This document shows positions 16,022-25,161 of a stretch of 52,103 bases of DNA, piece by piece. Positions within the stretch are counted from its first letter, which is position 1. Every line of letters starts with the position of its first letter. The notes under the pieces are model-generated. The model saw only the letters and a list, made by a program, of their open reading frames with translations. It was not told the DNA's origin and did no database searches. This DNA is from Arthrospiribacter ruber (GTDB taxonomy: Bacteria > Bacteroidota > Bacteroidia > Cytophagales > Cyclobacteriaceae), in NCBI RefSeq assembly GCF_019343195.1, contig NZ_RPHB01000015.1:1-52103 (forward strand), in the 5' to 3' direction. Position numbers and translations under genes: made by a program.

Positions 16022-17125
16022 ATGAAACTAGAAACTTTAGCCATCCATGCTGGGAATATGGTGTCTGATTCCCGTCAGCCAGTAGTACAGCCTATTACTA
16101 CCTCTACGACTTTTCTTCATCAGGAAGATTCTTTGATATATTCCAGGGCAAACAACCCCAATAGATTGGCTTTGGAAAATCTTTTGGCAAAGCTGGAATT
16201 CGGAGAAGATGCTGCTGCCTTCTCTTCAGGGAATGCTGCCGGGATGGCGGTCTTTCAGGCTTTAGAGCCAGGGAGTCATCTTATAGCTCCTGATGACATG
16301 TACCATGGTCTTAGGGCTCAACTGATCCAGTTGTTTAAGGGGATTTTATCTGTCACTTTTGTAGACATGACTGATCCTGATCAAGTGGCCGACGCCATCA
16401 TTCCGGAAACCAAATTGATTTGGGTGGAGACACCTTCAAATCCACTTTTGAAAATTTCTGATATAAAAAAAATATGTAAAATCGCTTCTGATGCTGATAT
16501 ACGTGTGGCATGTGACAATACATTTGCTACACCGGTTTTCCAAAATCCGCTATTGTTGGGCGCAGATTTGGTGATGCATAGCAGTACCAAATACCTTGGC
16601 GGGCACAGTGATATCCTGGGTGGGGCATTGGTGACCAAGAAAAAGGATGGATTTTGGGAAAAGGTGAAGTTTGTGCAGCAGACGGGTGGGGCTGTGCCCT
16701 CTCCATTTGATACTTATCTTTTGTGCAGAAGCATAAAGACACTGCCTTACCGTATGAAGGGACATGCAGAGCACGCGGGTATTTTAGCGGAATACCTTCT
16801 TAATCACCCACAAGTGGAAGATGTGTATTACCCCGGATTAAAAAGACATTCTGGACACTGGGTAGCTTTACAGCAGATGTCTGGGTTTGGTGGTATGCTG
16901 TCTTTTTTAGTGAAAGGCGATGCTGCTGTTGCTGATAAAGTAGTGTCTAAATTGAAGTTTTTTTCAAATGCCACTAGCCTTGGAGGTGTAGAAAGCCTTA
17001 TAGAAAGGAGGGCTGCTTCAGAAGGGCCGGATACACAAACTCCCCCAAACCTCATAAGGGTTTCGGTTGGTTTGGAGCATTTGGATGATCTGCTGACAGA
17101 TATGGAGCAAGCTATGGAAAGATGA
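16022..17125 (+). CDS. Cys/Met metabolism PLP enzyme (cystathionine gamma-synthase/lyase family)
   Basis: This 367-residue fold-type I PLP enzyme acts in sulfur amino acid metabolism. The start KLETLAIHAG, the substrate region YSRANNPNR, the PLP-phosphate region SSGNAAGMAV, and the lysine motif MHSSTKYLGGHSD (PLP Lys near 188) are all present. The SLGGVESL motif near the C-terminus is typical of the family. Synthase, gamma-lyase and beta-lyase cannot be separated by eye. I start at the second ATG (16022), two codons after a possible ATG at 16016. The gene is monocistronic between two terminators. The cysE-cysM pair lies 20 kb away. Confidence 0.95.
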   Translation: MKLETLAIHAGNMVSDSRQPVVQPITTSTTFLHQEDSLIYSRANNPNRLALENLLAKLEFGEDAAAFSSGNAAGMAVFQALEPGSHLIAPDDMYHGLRAQLIQLFKGILSVTFVDMTDPDQVADAIIPETKLIWVETPSNPLLKISDIKKICKIASDADIRVACDNTFATPVFQNPLLLGADLVMHSSTKYLGGHSDILGGALVTKKKDGFWEKVKFVQQTGGAVPSPFDTYLLCRSIKTLPYRMKGHAEHAGILAEYLLNHPQVEDVYYPGLKRHSGHWVALQQMSGFGGMLSFLVKGDAAVADKVVSKLKFFSNATSLGGVESLIERRAASEGPDTQTPPNLIRVSVGLEHLDDLLTDMEQAMER

Positions 17126-17151
17126 AAAAAGGCTGTATGAACAGCCTTTTT
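17126..17151 (+). terminator. Terminator of the PLP enzyme gene
   Basis: AAAAAGGCTGT-ATGA-ACAGCCTTTTT is a perfect 11-bp stem beginning right after the stop codon. The T-run also exists on the other strand, so it could act both ways. The rest of the gap to 17309 holds nothing recognised. Confidence 0.9.
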
Positions 17152-17308
17152 GGGTACTTTTGGAGTGTTAGGTTGAAAAAACAGGGTGATTGAAGCAACA
17201 ATTGCTGAAATATCGTATCTGATCATCAAATAAATGCATGTTTTACCACTTTTTAAAATTTTTTACAAACTATTTTATAGAAAGATTAAATTTTCGATTG
17301 TCAAATCC

Positions 17309-18847
17309 TTATCCGGCCCAACCTTCTCTGTCTAAGCTTCGATATTGTATGGCTTCGGCAAGGTGCTCTACTTTTATTTCTTCAGACTGGGCAAGGTCAG
17401 CGATGGTTCTGGATACTTTCAGTATTCTATCATAAGCCCTGGCGGATAACCCCAGCCTTTCCATGGCAGTTTTCAACAATGTTTTTCCCGCTTCATTTAT
17501 CTGACACACCTCTTTTACCATGTGAGAAGGCATCATTGCATTGCAATAGACTTCGGGCTTGTCTTTGAATCTTTCTACTTGTACTTCCCTTCCTTGGATG
17601 ACACGTTCGCGGATGGATTTGCTGGCTTCGGTTTTCCTGGTTGATGTCATTTCGTCAAATTTGACCGGCGTGACCTCTACGTGTAAATCTATCCTGTCCA
17701 ATAATGGGCCGCTTACTTTGTTGAGGTATCTCTGTACGATTCCTGGACCGCACACACATTCCTTTTCGGGATGGTTGTAATATCCGCATGGACATGGGTT
17801 CATACTTGCAATCAACATGAAATTGGCAGGGTAATCAACTGATATTTTAGCTCTTGAAATAGTCACTTTTCTTTCTTCCAGAGGCTGCCGCATGACTTCC
17901 AATACGGTTCTTTTGAATTCGGGCAATTCGTCTAAAAACAAAACCCCATTGTGTGAAAGCGAAATTTCTCCAGGCTGGGGATTTCCTCCACCTCCTACAA
18001 GGGCCACATCCGAAATGGTATGGTGCGGAGATCGAAAAGGTCTTTGGGCTATCAGAGAGGCGTTCTTCCCGAGTTTGCCTGCCACTGAGTGAATTTTTGT
18101 GGTTTCTAATGCTTCCTGGAGCGTGAGTGGAGGGAGAATGGACGGAAGTCTCTTCGCAAGCATGGTTTTTCCTGCTCCCGGAGGTCCGATCATTATCACA
18201 TTATGACCACCTGCAGCCGCAATTTCCATTGCTCTTTTAATGTTTTCCTGTCCTTGTACATCTGCAAAGTCAAATTCATAATTTTCAATAGAATTGAAAA
18301 AGAGGTCCCTAGTATCTGTGACCAAAGGTTGGATTTCCAGACTTCCTTCTAAAAAACCAATGGCTTCCTGCACAGAATTGACTCCAATAATGTCGAGGTT
18401 GTTGACAATAGATGCTTCAGCGGCATTCTCTTGGGGTAGGATAAAGCCTTTAAAGCCTCTTTTCCTGGCTTCGATAGCTATTGGGAGTACTCCTTTCACA
18501 GGTCGGAGCTGCCCGTCTAGAGAGAGCTCTCCCATTATGACGTATTTATCCAATTCCGGAAAAATCACCTGCTCAGATGCCTGCAATATGCCCAATGCAA
18601 TGGGGAGATCATAGGAGGAACCTTCCTTTCTGATGTCTGCCGGTGCCAGATTGATGACCACTTTTTGTCTGGGCATTCTGTAGCCAAAGTATTTGAGAGA
18701 GGATTCTACCCTCTGCTGGCTTTCTTTGACTGCACTGTCAGGTAAACCTACCATATAAAAGCTGGTGCCCTGTCCTACATTGACCTCGATGGTGATGAGC
18801 TTGGCATCCACTCCGGATACCGCACTGCCAAAAGTTTTTGCTACCAT
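17309..18847 (-). CDS. comM: YifB/ComM family Mg-chelatase-like AAA+ ATPase
   Basis: The 512-residue protein has an N-terminal Lon-protease-like domain (YDLPIALGIL, MGELSLDGQLRPVKG), a Mg-chelatase type AAA+ core with Walker A GPPGAGKTM (about 221-229) and Walker B VLFLDELPEF, a Cys cluster in NPCPCGYYNHPEKECVCG, and a C-terminal helical domain. ComM hexamers act as branch-migration helicases during natural transformation in studied bacteria. I start at MVAKTFGSAV because the 12-codon longer frame would begin inside the terminator of the upstream gene. It is therefore its own transcription unit despite the close upstream neighbour. Confidence 0.95.
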   Translation of the reverse strand: MVAKTFGSAVSGVDAKLITIEVNVGQGTSFYMVGLPDSAVKESQQRVESSLKYFGYRMPRQKVVINLAPADIRKEGSSYDLPIALGILQASEQVIFPELDKYVIMGELSLDGQLRPVKGVLPIAIEARKRGFKGFILPQENAAEASIVNNLDIIGVNSVQEAIGFLEGSLEIQPLVTDTRDLFFNSIENYEFDFADVQGQENIKRAMEIAAAGGHNVIMIGPPGAGKTMLAKRLPSILPPLTLQEALETTKIHSVAGKLGKNASLIAQRPFRSPHHTISDVALVGGGGNPQPGEISLSHNGVLFLDELPEFKRTVLEVMRQPLEERKVTISRAKISVDYPANFMLIASMNPCPCGYYNHPEKECVCGPGIVQRYLNKVSGPLLDRIDLHVEVTPVKFDEMTSTRKTEASKSIRERVIQGREVQVERFKDKPEVYCNAMMPSHMVKEVCQINEAGKTLLKTAMERLGLSARAYDRILKVSRTIADLAQSEEIKVEHLAEAIQYRSLDREGWAG

Positions 18848-18868
18848 GAAAACTAAGTTAGTAAAATC

Positions 18869-18894
18869 AAAAAAGGAATCCATAAGGATTCCTT
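18869..18894 (-). terminator. Terminator between the small membrane gene and comM
   Basis: AAGGAATCC-ATAA-GGATTCCTT is a perfect nine-bp stem. On the minus strand it is followed by a run of six T, 28 bases after the stop of the gene at 18922-19287. Confidence 0.88.
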
Positions 18895-18921
18895 AAATTA
18901 ATCAAATTCATGTAAAATTAA

Positions 18922-19287
18922 TTATTTGAAATTTTGTCGGGGTCTTAATGTAGGAGAATCTTTTCCTTCCTCTTTTTGGTTGATTTTGTTCTCCAGCTTA
19001 CTAAGTTTGATCCCTTTTTCAAGATCATAAAGGGTTGCTTTAAGCTCTTTTTTCTCGGCTTCTTTTTTGGAAATTTCTTCCTTCAGTCCATTTTTGACCA
19101 TGTGATCAGAGCCAAAAGAGACCAAATAAAGTACGAGTCCGATCAGAAGGAAATATACCACCATACCTGATCTTAATTCTTCTATTCCAAACAAACCTTT
19201 GATACCATTGAAAGAAAGAAAAAAGACCAGACTGATTCCGAAAAAAAGGAGCACAAGCAAATGTGCTATTTTATTTAATTGTTTCAT
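18922..19287 (-). CDS. Small membrane protein with coiled coil
   Basis: The 121-residue protein has two membrane helices (about 5-22 and 41-60) followed by a charged helix rich in Lys and Glu (about 70-105) predicted to form a coiled coil, ending in a basic tail. I use the ATG of MKQLNKIAHLL; a longer frame to 19398 would overlap the exporter gene and adds an unlikely N-terminus. No family is recognised. It lies 34 bases after the MsbA-like gene on the same strand and is probably its operon partner. A terminator follows. Confidence 0.7.
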   Translation of the reverse strand: MKQLNKIAHLLVLLFFGISLVFFLSFNGIKGLFGIEELRSGMVVYFLLIGLVLYLVSFGSDHMVKNGLKEEISKKEAEKKELKATLYDLEKGIKLSKLENKINQKEEGKDSPTLRPRQNFK

Positions 19288-19321
19288 TGGTTTTGGGTTT
19301 TTAAGATTTTGATACAATATA

Positions 19322-21154
19322 CTAAACAGACTGCATGGTAGAAAGATTCCTGTACAAACCTTCTTTTGCCATGAGTTCCTGATGGGTACCACGTTCAATT
19401 ATCCTGCCTTTTTGGATCACCAATATCTCATCAGCGTGTTGGATAGTGCTCAGCCTGTGCGCGATAACAAGTGTAGTCCTGTTTGTCATTAAGTTTGTTA
19501 ATGCCTCTTGCACTAGCTTCTCAGATTGGGAATCCAATGCCGAAGTAGCTTCGTCGAGGATCAGAATAGGAGGGTTTTTCAAAACAGCCCTAGCTATGCT
19601 GATTCGCTGTCTTTGGCCTCCTGAAAGCTTTGAGCCCCTTTCTCCGATGTTGGTGTGATAGCCATTTTCCAGCTCCATGATGAAGTCATGGGCATTTGCA
19701 ATCTTGGCTGCTTCAATGACCTTATCCTCTGATATATTGTCAACTCCAAAAGCAATATTATTTAAAACGGTGTCATTGAAAAGGATGGATTCCTGGGTGA
19801 CAATCCCCATAAGCTTACTAAGTTGTAGCAGATCTAAATCTTTCAGTTCTGTGCCATCTAGGGTGATTTTACCCGAAGTGGGGTCATAAAACCTAGGTAA
19901 CAAATCGGCAATAGTGGATTTTCCACCTCCTGATGGACCTACTAGAGCGATCGTTTTTCCTTTTTGAAGTGTGAAAGTGACCTTGTCTATGACAGTATCC
20001 TTTTCGTATTTGAAAGAGACATTATCAAATACCACTGCGTCTGAAAAGGTGTCTATGTTTTTGGCTACTGGACTGTTTTGAATTAGACTTTGTGTATCCA
20101 CTACATCAAATATCCTATCAGCAGAAGCTAGTCCCCTTTGGATACTGCTGGCTGCCTTGGAGATTTCTTTGGCAGGGTTGAGCACCTGGGTGAATATTAT
20201 AATGTAGGTGATAAAATCAGAGGCACTTAATTCTGATGTGTTGCTAAGCACCAAACTTCCTCCATAAACAAGAATACCAGCCACCACTGAAACACCCAGA
20301 AACTGTGAAATGGGAGAGGCAAGCTCGTTTTTCTTGGCCATGGAAATATTGACGTCAGAATAGAATTGGGTCTCTTCATCAAATTTGTTCCTGACGTATT
20401 TTTGCGCGCCAAATGCCTTGATTACTCTCATGCCTGTGATGGTCTCGTCAAGTATGTTGACTATTCTGCCAAGAGATTCCTGGCTTTCTACAGCTTTTTT
20501 TCTCAGTCTTTTGGTTATGGTTCCTATAATGGCACCTGAGATGGGGATTACCAGAATGGTAAACAGGGTCAGTTTTACCGACATCATAAAAAGTACTCCG
20601 AAGTAAAGAATAATGGTGGCCGGTTCTTTGAATACAACCTTCAGAGACTGTACGACCATATTTTCCACTTCCTGGATGTCATTGGTGATCTTGGACATCA
20701 GGTCACCTTTTCGTTCATTGGAAAAGTATCCTATATGCATGTGAGATACACGGGTGAAAATTTTCATCCGCATCTTTTGGATGATTTCTGCCCTGACCTT
20801 GGCAAGGACTACTCCGGATAGGTAAGTAAAAAGGTTGGAAAGAAAAACCGAAATGACAATGATCATACAGACATAGACCAATGTGCCGAATTTGCCATAA
20901 GTTTCTGCGGTCTGGAGAAAATAGTAATTGAACAAATGTATGAAATAATCCAAGCTGAACCTGAACTCAGGCTTGATCAAATACTTGCTCATTGCCTCAG
21001 GCTCCACCTGTTCAAAAATTACATCAAAAAGCGGCTTGAGAAGCGTGAAATTCAACAGACCAAAAATAATGGCCAATAGTGTGTAAATGATGTAAGCCGG
21101 AAAGTACCTTCGGTATGGCTTGGCAAAGGAAATGATCCTAAGGTAAGTGTGCAT
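19322..21154 (-). CDS. MsbA-like lipid/multidrug ABC exporter
   Basis: The 610-residue half-transporter has six membrane helices within residues 20-330 and a nucleotide-binding domain: Walker A GPSGGGKST (406-414), Q-loop in VTQESILFN, signature LSGGQRQR (510-517), Walker B LILDEATSALD (531-541). Its organisation fits MsbA, the homodimeric flippase for the lipid A core, though drug exporters of this subfamily look alike. It follows a Wzi/RemB-like outer-membrane gene by 60 bases and precedes a small membrane gene by 34 bases on the same strand. This suggests a cell-envelope operon of three genes. Confidence 0.9.
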   Translation of the reverse strand: MHTYLRIISFAKPYRRYFPAYIIYTLLAIIFGLLNFTLLKPLFDVIFEQVEPEAMSKYLIKPEFRFSLDYFIHLFNYYFLQTAETYGKFGTLVYVCMIIVISVFLSNLFTYLSGVVLAKVRAEIIQKMRMKIFTRVSHMHIGYFSNERKGDLMSKITNDIQEVENMVVQSLKVVFKEPATIILYFGVLFMMSVKLTLFTILVIPISGAIIGTITKRLRKKAVESQESLGRIVNILDETITGMRVIKAFGAQKYVRNKFDEETQFYSDVNISMAKKNELASPISQFLGVSVVAGILVYGGSLVLSNTSELSASDFITYIIIFTQVLNPAKEISKAASSIQRGLASADRIFDVVDTQSLIQNSPVAKNIDTFSDAVVFDNVSFKYEKDTVIDKVTFTLQKGKTIALVGPSGGGKSTIADLLPRFYDPTSGKITLDGTELKDLDLLQLSKLMGIVTQESILFNDTVLNNIAFGVDNISEDKVIEAAKIANAHDFIMELENGYHTNIGERGSKLSGGQRQRISIARAVLKNPPILILDEATSALDSQSEKLVQEALTNLMTNRTTLVIAHRLSTIQHADEILVIQKGRIIERGTHQELMAKEGLYRNLSTMQSV

Positions 21155-21214
21155 GCAGCGGAAATTCGGTTTTCGGCTGCAAGTTAAACAAAATTCTTCC
21201 TTAACAGGCCTTGC

Positions 21215-22900
21215 TTAGTAGTTGAAGTCGTTTCGGATCATATTTACCCTAAGGGAAAGTTGCGTGAAGGATGTGTTAGCAGGGCTATCCAAGTCTTCTG
21301 CAGTTCTTGTTCTGAACGTTTGGGATAAGTCCAGAAAAACATTCTGTCTGATCATGTAGCTTAGGTTGAGGTTAGCCAACAAGACCCTGTTTTCTACACC
21401 CTGGCCAATAACATTTCCAAACAGACCAATTCCGGTATTTGGACTCATTCGGTTTTTCAATACATTTTTCCCAAAATTCACATCTTCAGATGGGTCATCA
21501 CCAAAATACTGATAAAGCATTGTCATATTGGTAAACAATCTTGGGACAGGCTGATAGCGGACTATGGCAACTGCCTCCCGGAAATTTGCTCCTAGTGGAT
21601 GTGCTAAAGGGGTACGGTAATTGGTAAAAGACTGATTTTCGAATTTTTCCTGGTAGGTATAGGGCCTTACCTGATTGTATTCCAATTGCAGGTCGAGGTT
21701 GCTCACTTTGAAAGCGTTGATGTATTTGTAGCCGGCCTGTAAAGCGTGTTTGTTTCGGATTGAATTAGGTCCATCAATGCCGAAAAACTCCCCAAACACA
21801 AACTCATCCAATACAAACTGCCCATAAAGTTGCATGCCAGGGGTGAAATTCCATTTGAGATCAGTTCCCAACATAACTTTATCCGGAGTTCCCAGCTGAT
21901 GCTCAACCCATCGGTAAAAAATCAGTGGATTCAGGTAATTCCAGTCAAATTCATTTTTCATTACCGATTCAAAAACACCCACATTTAGATTTTTACCGAT
22001 ATTGATTCCAAGCCTGTGGTGGGAAAACCACTTTTGTGGATATCTGTCGTCTGTAGGCCTTCCTGCAAAGTCATAAGTCACATCAGCTGTTTTTTGAGAC
22101 CATAGGTTGGTAAGGTTGAATTTCCAGATTTTGGTGTTGAGTTTGACAAAGACATAAGGATTGGAAAAATCAGATATGATCAGCGACCGGTAACCTTCCC
22201 CAACAAAATTTCGATCATGTCCAAACTGTGCCTGAATACTTTTGCTGATGTTGAAATTCACATGACCCATAGCGGAGAAGTAACCATACCCTTCTCCCTC
22301 GTACCTTTTCCAGAAGCCTTCACCCGGTACGGCACCGTTTTGTTCCACATAATCCTTTACCCATGAGGGGAAGATGGTCTGTGTAGTAGTGAAATAGGTA
22401 TAAAATGAAACTTTTCTATCAATGCTTCCCCTGAATTCAACCCCTCTGCTGTTTCTCATTCTGAAGTTTTCCTGATTGGGCTCCATTCCTCCTGAAAGGT
22501 AGATGACCGGATTTATGTGGAAATCAAAAATAGAGTCTCTGTAATGGAAAAAATCAGAAGGTTTTCTGTAGAGGCCTCCAAGAAGAGGTCTTTTGGAGTT
22601 TTCTGTTTCCCTGTCTATAAACTCCCAGTTATCATTGCTCAGATAATTGAGATTAAACCTGTCCACATTTGATTGTATGAGGTTTCCCGTTGCCAAAGTG
22701 TCCAAGTATGAAGCAACCTGGTCTCTTCTAAAAGGCTTGAATCCAGTGTGGAAAATAGGATTGTTTTTTCCTTCTAAAATTTCAAAGCGCTCGATCAGAT
22801 GATAATAATCCCTGTTGTAGGGAATGTAGGCGCCTTGTCCAAATGTATTTTCACTGAAAAATAGCAAAATCGAACAAGCGAAAAGCAATTTGTTTTTCAT
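21215..22900 (-). CDS. Wzi/RemB-like outer-membrane beta-barrel protein
   Basis: The 561-residue protein has a signal peptide (cleavage near NTFGQ, 19-23) and a long beta-rich sequence with many aromatic residues. Motifs such as FGHDRNFVGEGYRSLIISD and NPLIFYRWVEHQLG fit the capsule-assembly Wzi fold and the related Bacteroidota RemB proteins, which are linked to gliding motility or surface polysaccharide binding. The final residues LRVNMIRNDFNY end in an aromatic residue, as expected for a barrel. It is first in a likely operon with an MsbA-like exporter, in keeping with a role in surface glycan handling. Capsule versus motility cannot be decided here. Confidence 0.72.
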   Translation of the reverse strand: MKNKLLFACSILLFFSENTFGQGAYIPYNRDYYHLIERFEILEGKNNPIFHTGFKPFRRDQVASYLDTLATGNLIQSNVDRFNLNYLSNDNWEFIDRETENSKRPLLGGLYRKPSDFFHYRDSIFDFHINPVIYLSGGMEPNQENFRMRNSRGVEFRGSIDRKVSFYTYFTTTQTIFPSWVKDYVEQNGAVPGEGFWKRYEGEGYGYFSAMGHVNFNISKSIQAQFGHDRNFVGEGYRSLIISDFSNPYVFVKLNTKIWKFNLTNLWSQKTADVTYDFAGRPTDDRYPQKWFSHHRLGINIGKNLNVGVFESVMKNEFDWNYLNPLIFYRWVEHQLGTPDKVMLGTDLKWNFTPGMQLYGQFVLDEFVFGEFFGIDGPNSIRNKHALQAGYKYINAFKVSNLDLQLEYNQVRPYTYQEKFENQSFTNYRTPLAHPLGANFREAVAIVRYQPVPRLFTNMTMLYQYFGDDPSEDVNFGKNVLKNRMSPNTGIGLFGNVIGQGVENRVLLANLNLSYMIRQNVFLDLSQTFRTRTAEDLDSPANTSFTQLSLRVNMIRNDFNY

Positions 22901-23009
22901 ACGGGGTCAAGCTAGAATGTTGTAAAGCTAAAAAAAACAGGTGATAAAGAAAGTACCCCCTGTTTTTTGTATTGGAATGGAAAAAAAACCTTAGCAGCCA
23001 CTTTTAAAT

Positions 23010-23741
23010 TTAATTTTCCAGAATTTTCAAACATTCGCTTAAAGGTTTGCCGGAGATATGAATACATTGGCAAAACTCCTGACCTATCAGTTCATTTTCT
23101 GTATTGGTAAATTGGGAATTACAGTCTTTGAAGGAATTTCGTGGCATAAAAGAATATCCAAAATGAGCTAGCCAAACCGTAAAGCACATCGTGGAAAAAA
23201 CTCCAATGAAGAACACCAACGGAAATTTTGTTTCATATTTATTAGGCTTAGGAAGGGAGACTGTCTTGGAGTAGCGGTTGAATGGAAGGATGTATTTCAG
23301 CTTGTCATAGTGCCAGGCTAGAATGTAGAGATTGGCCAATACCATTAAAGGTGAGCTGACGAATGAGCCTTCAAACCGCACTGCAAAAGAAAGGATCCAG
23401 ATATTTACAATAATGGGTAAATAGATCAATGCCCCCAAGAGTACTGTTTGGGGAATTAATAAAAATATCCCTGCCACCACCTGGGCGTATCCGATAAATG
23501 TATAATAGTATCCTGTATGGTGCAAAGCTTCCAAGTAGGCTCCCATGGGATGAAGTTCCGACAATCCGCTTGCAAATCTTTCCCCGAAGATCTTCACCAA
23601 GCCTGCCGCAATGAATGCAAAAGCCAAGAGAGCTCTGCAGATGATATACAATATCCAATGCCACCGATTTTGCTTTATGCTTCTATAATAATCTTCCAAT
23701 TTGGAGAAAATTAAGGTAAGTGTTGCTTCTTGCTTTTTCAT
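23010..23741 (-). CDS. DoxX-like membrane protein with Cys-rich C-terminal tail
   Basis: The 243-residue protein carries a DoxX-type four-helix membrane core (FIAAGLVKIFG at about 44-54, then helices near 78-98, 102-122 and 130-150). A fifth hydrophobic segment (about 172-192) is followed by an extra ~50-residue tail with cysteines in KDCNSQF, EFCQCIH and LSECLK. The tail is not part of ordinary DoxX proteins. I start at MKKQEATLTL; upstream ATGs in frame exist (23762, 23798) and the last would overlap the preceding gene. It ends a four-gene membrane operon (25066 to 23010). Function unknown. Confidence 0.75.
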   Translation of the reverse strand: MKKQEATLTLIFSKLEDYYRSIKQNRWHWILYIICRALLAFAFIAAGLVKIFGERFASGLSELHPMGAYLEALHHTGYYYTFIGYAQVVAGIFLLIPQTVLLGALIYLPIIVNIWILSFAVRFEGSFVSSPLMVLANLYILAWHYDKLKYILPFNRYSKTVSLPKPNKYETKFPLVFFIGVFSTMCFTVWLAHFGYSFMPRNSFKDCNSQFTNTENELIGQEFCQCIHISGKPLSECLKILEN

Positions 23742-23772
23742 GTAGATAAAATGAAATAACATTTTTGTTTTT

Positions 23773-24099
23773 TTAATCCCAGTGACCGGTAATTGCAAAA
23801 GCCATCACTGCCGAAATCCAAAGTGCAACAAAATAAAATATTGTGCTGAAGATGATGGCAACAAGTTTTCTGTTTCCAGAAGGAAACCAATAAAAGCCCA
23901 TCAAATAGAAAAATGCACCTCCAAATCCACCTCCTAAAGGAATGATAATTAGTGGAAAAAACATCCAGAGTTCAAGTTGATCTTCTTTTGTAATGATCAT
24001 CGCAGTCAATCCTATAAGGGGAATAGCTGCGCCAAAAAGGGCTGAAAGGAAAGCGTTTTTGACTAATTGTTTTTTGGGGAATTCTGCTGAAGGTGTCAT
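23773..24099 (-). CDS. Small integral membrane protein
   Basis: The 108 residues contain three predicted membrane helices (about 16-36, 45-68 and 78-103) with a Gly-rich turn GGGFGGAFF in the middle one. No family is recognised. It lies between a winged-helix regulator and the DoxX-like gene on the same strand, 63 and 31 bases away. It is probably a member of that operon. Confidence 0.7.
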   Translation of the reverse strand: MTPSAEFPKKQLVKNAFLSALFGAAIPLIGLTAMIITKEDQLELWMFFPLIIIPLGGGFGGAFFYLMGFYWFPSGNRKLVAIIFSTIFYFVALWISAVMAFAITGHWD

Positions 24100-24162
24100 A
24101 GCGTTTTGAAAGGGATAAGGTTAATCCACTTTGAATTTCAAAGTAGATGGGTAAATTTTTTT

Positions 24163-24456
24163 TTAGGGTTTATTTTCATTGATAAGATTTTCAAGAAAAT
24201 CCAGATGCGATTGAAAAGCTTTTTTTCCAGCTTTTGTTGCGGAATAATTGGTTAGGGGTTTTCTTTTCTGAAATGATTTTTCCACTAATATGTATCCGGA
24301 GTTTTCCAGGTTTTTGAGGTGAGAAGCAAGGTTGCCATCCGTCACTTCAAGCAGTTCTTTGAAGGAGTTGAAGTCGTATTGTTCATTGACCATCAGAACA
24401 GACATAACCCTGAGCCTGATGATATTTTCGAAAGCCTTATCGTAGTTTCCTTTCAC
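24163..24456 (-). CDS. Winged-helix transcriptional regulator (HTH_34/ArsR-like)
   Basis: The protein of 97 residues is one winged helix-turn-helix domain. The recognition helix lies in EVTDGNLASHLKNLENSGY and the wing in VEKSFQKRKPLTNYSATKAG. It resembles the compact regulators that Bacteroidota encode beside membrane proteins. I prefer a GTG start (24456) one base after the stop of the preceding gene; an ATG at 24492 would add 12 residues and overlap that gene. It is likely co-transcribed with the membrane genes and may autoregulate them. No inducer-binding cysteines are seen in the domain. Confidence 0.85.
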   Translation of the reverse strand: MKGNYDKAFENIIRLRVMSVLMVNEQYDFNSFKELLEVTDGNLASHLKNLENSGYILVEKSFQKRKPLTNYSATKAGKKAFQSHLDFLENLINENKP

Positions 24457-24457
24457 T

Positions 24458-25066
24458 TTACTTTTCGTATTTGAAGTACATGATACTGCCATGCAGGATA
24501 TGTAGGATCCCGAAACCTATTGCCCAGAAGAAAAGTCCAAAAGCAGGGAAAAAGGCAGCCAAAATACCCAAAACAACATGACCAAACCCTAGATGCCTGA
24601 TATCATTTAAGGTGAAAAGGGAGGAGTTTATCAGGCCCATTCCATAAAAAAGTAAAGTGGTGGATGCAATCAGTTCAAAATAACCCAAGTGTAAAAGGGC
24701 AAAGCAGAATAATGCTCCAAGAGTGACAGGTAGAAATAGGGCAGTTAAAAATCTTTTTCCAGCCGGTGTCCATATTTTGCTGGAAGTAAGGCGGCTGTTT
24801 TTTTGACTTAAAAAATAGGCTGTCAGAATGGATAGAGTCAATACAATAATTCCAACCCATATGATCCTACTTATTTGACCAGAAATGGAATCTGCTAGAT
24901 ACGATGTAGCAGTAATGGAGCTTTCCGTCCAATAGTAAATCAGTTTAGCACCAATTAATGCATAAGTTCCGGCCATAATTCCTGACAATCCGCTTAGGGA
25001 AAGGAATTTGGTACTCCTTTCCATCATGGACTTGATTTCTGATAGTTCTTGCTGAGGGTTTTTCAT
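24458..25066 (-). CDS. Polytopic membrane protein upstream of a winged-helix regulator
   Basis: The 202-residue protein begins with a short cytoplasmic segment (QELSEIKSMMERSTKF) and has about six membrane helices, the last pair in VVLGILAAFFPAFGLFFWAIGFGILHILHG (positions roughly 165-195). I cannot assign a family beyond the frequent pairing of such proteins with HTH_34-type regulators in Bacteroidota. It is first in the four-gene minus-strand operon. Its stop lies one base before the preferred start of the regulator, which suggests translational coupling. Confidence 0.75.
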   Translation of the reverse strand: MKNPQQELSEIKSMMERSTKFLSLSGLSGIMAGTYALIGAKLIYYWTESSITATSYLADSISGQISRIIWVGIIVLTLSILTAYFLSQKNSRLTSSKIWTPAGKRFLTALFLPVTLGALFCFALLHLGYFELIASTTLLFYGMGLINSSLFTLNDIRHLGFGHVVLGILAAFFPAFGLFFWAIGFGILHILHGSIMYFKYEK

Positions 25067-25161
25067 TTAGAAAGTACTTTGAAATACAAAGTAAAATCAA
25101 ATATTATTAGCATGTATGCATTTCCAAAAAAAAAAATTGAAATGGCTAGGGTTAAATTAAA

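Noticed and set aside
18922-19398. Longer 158-residue form of the small membrane protein
   Set aside because: It would overlap the MsbA-like gene by 77 bases and adds a Cys/basic stretch without homology; MKQLNK is a normal start.
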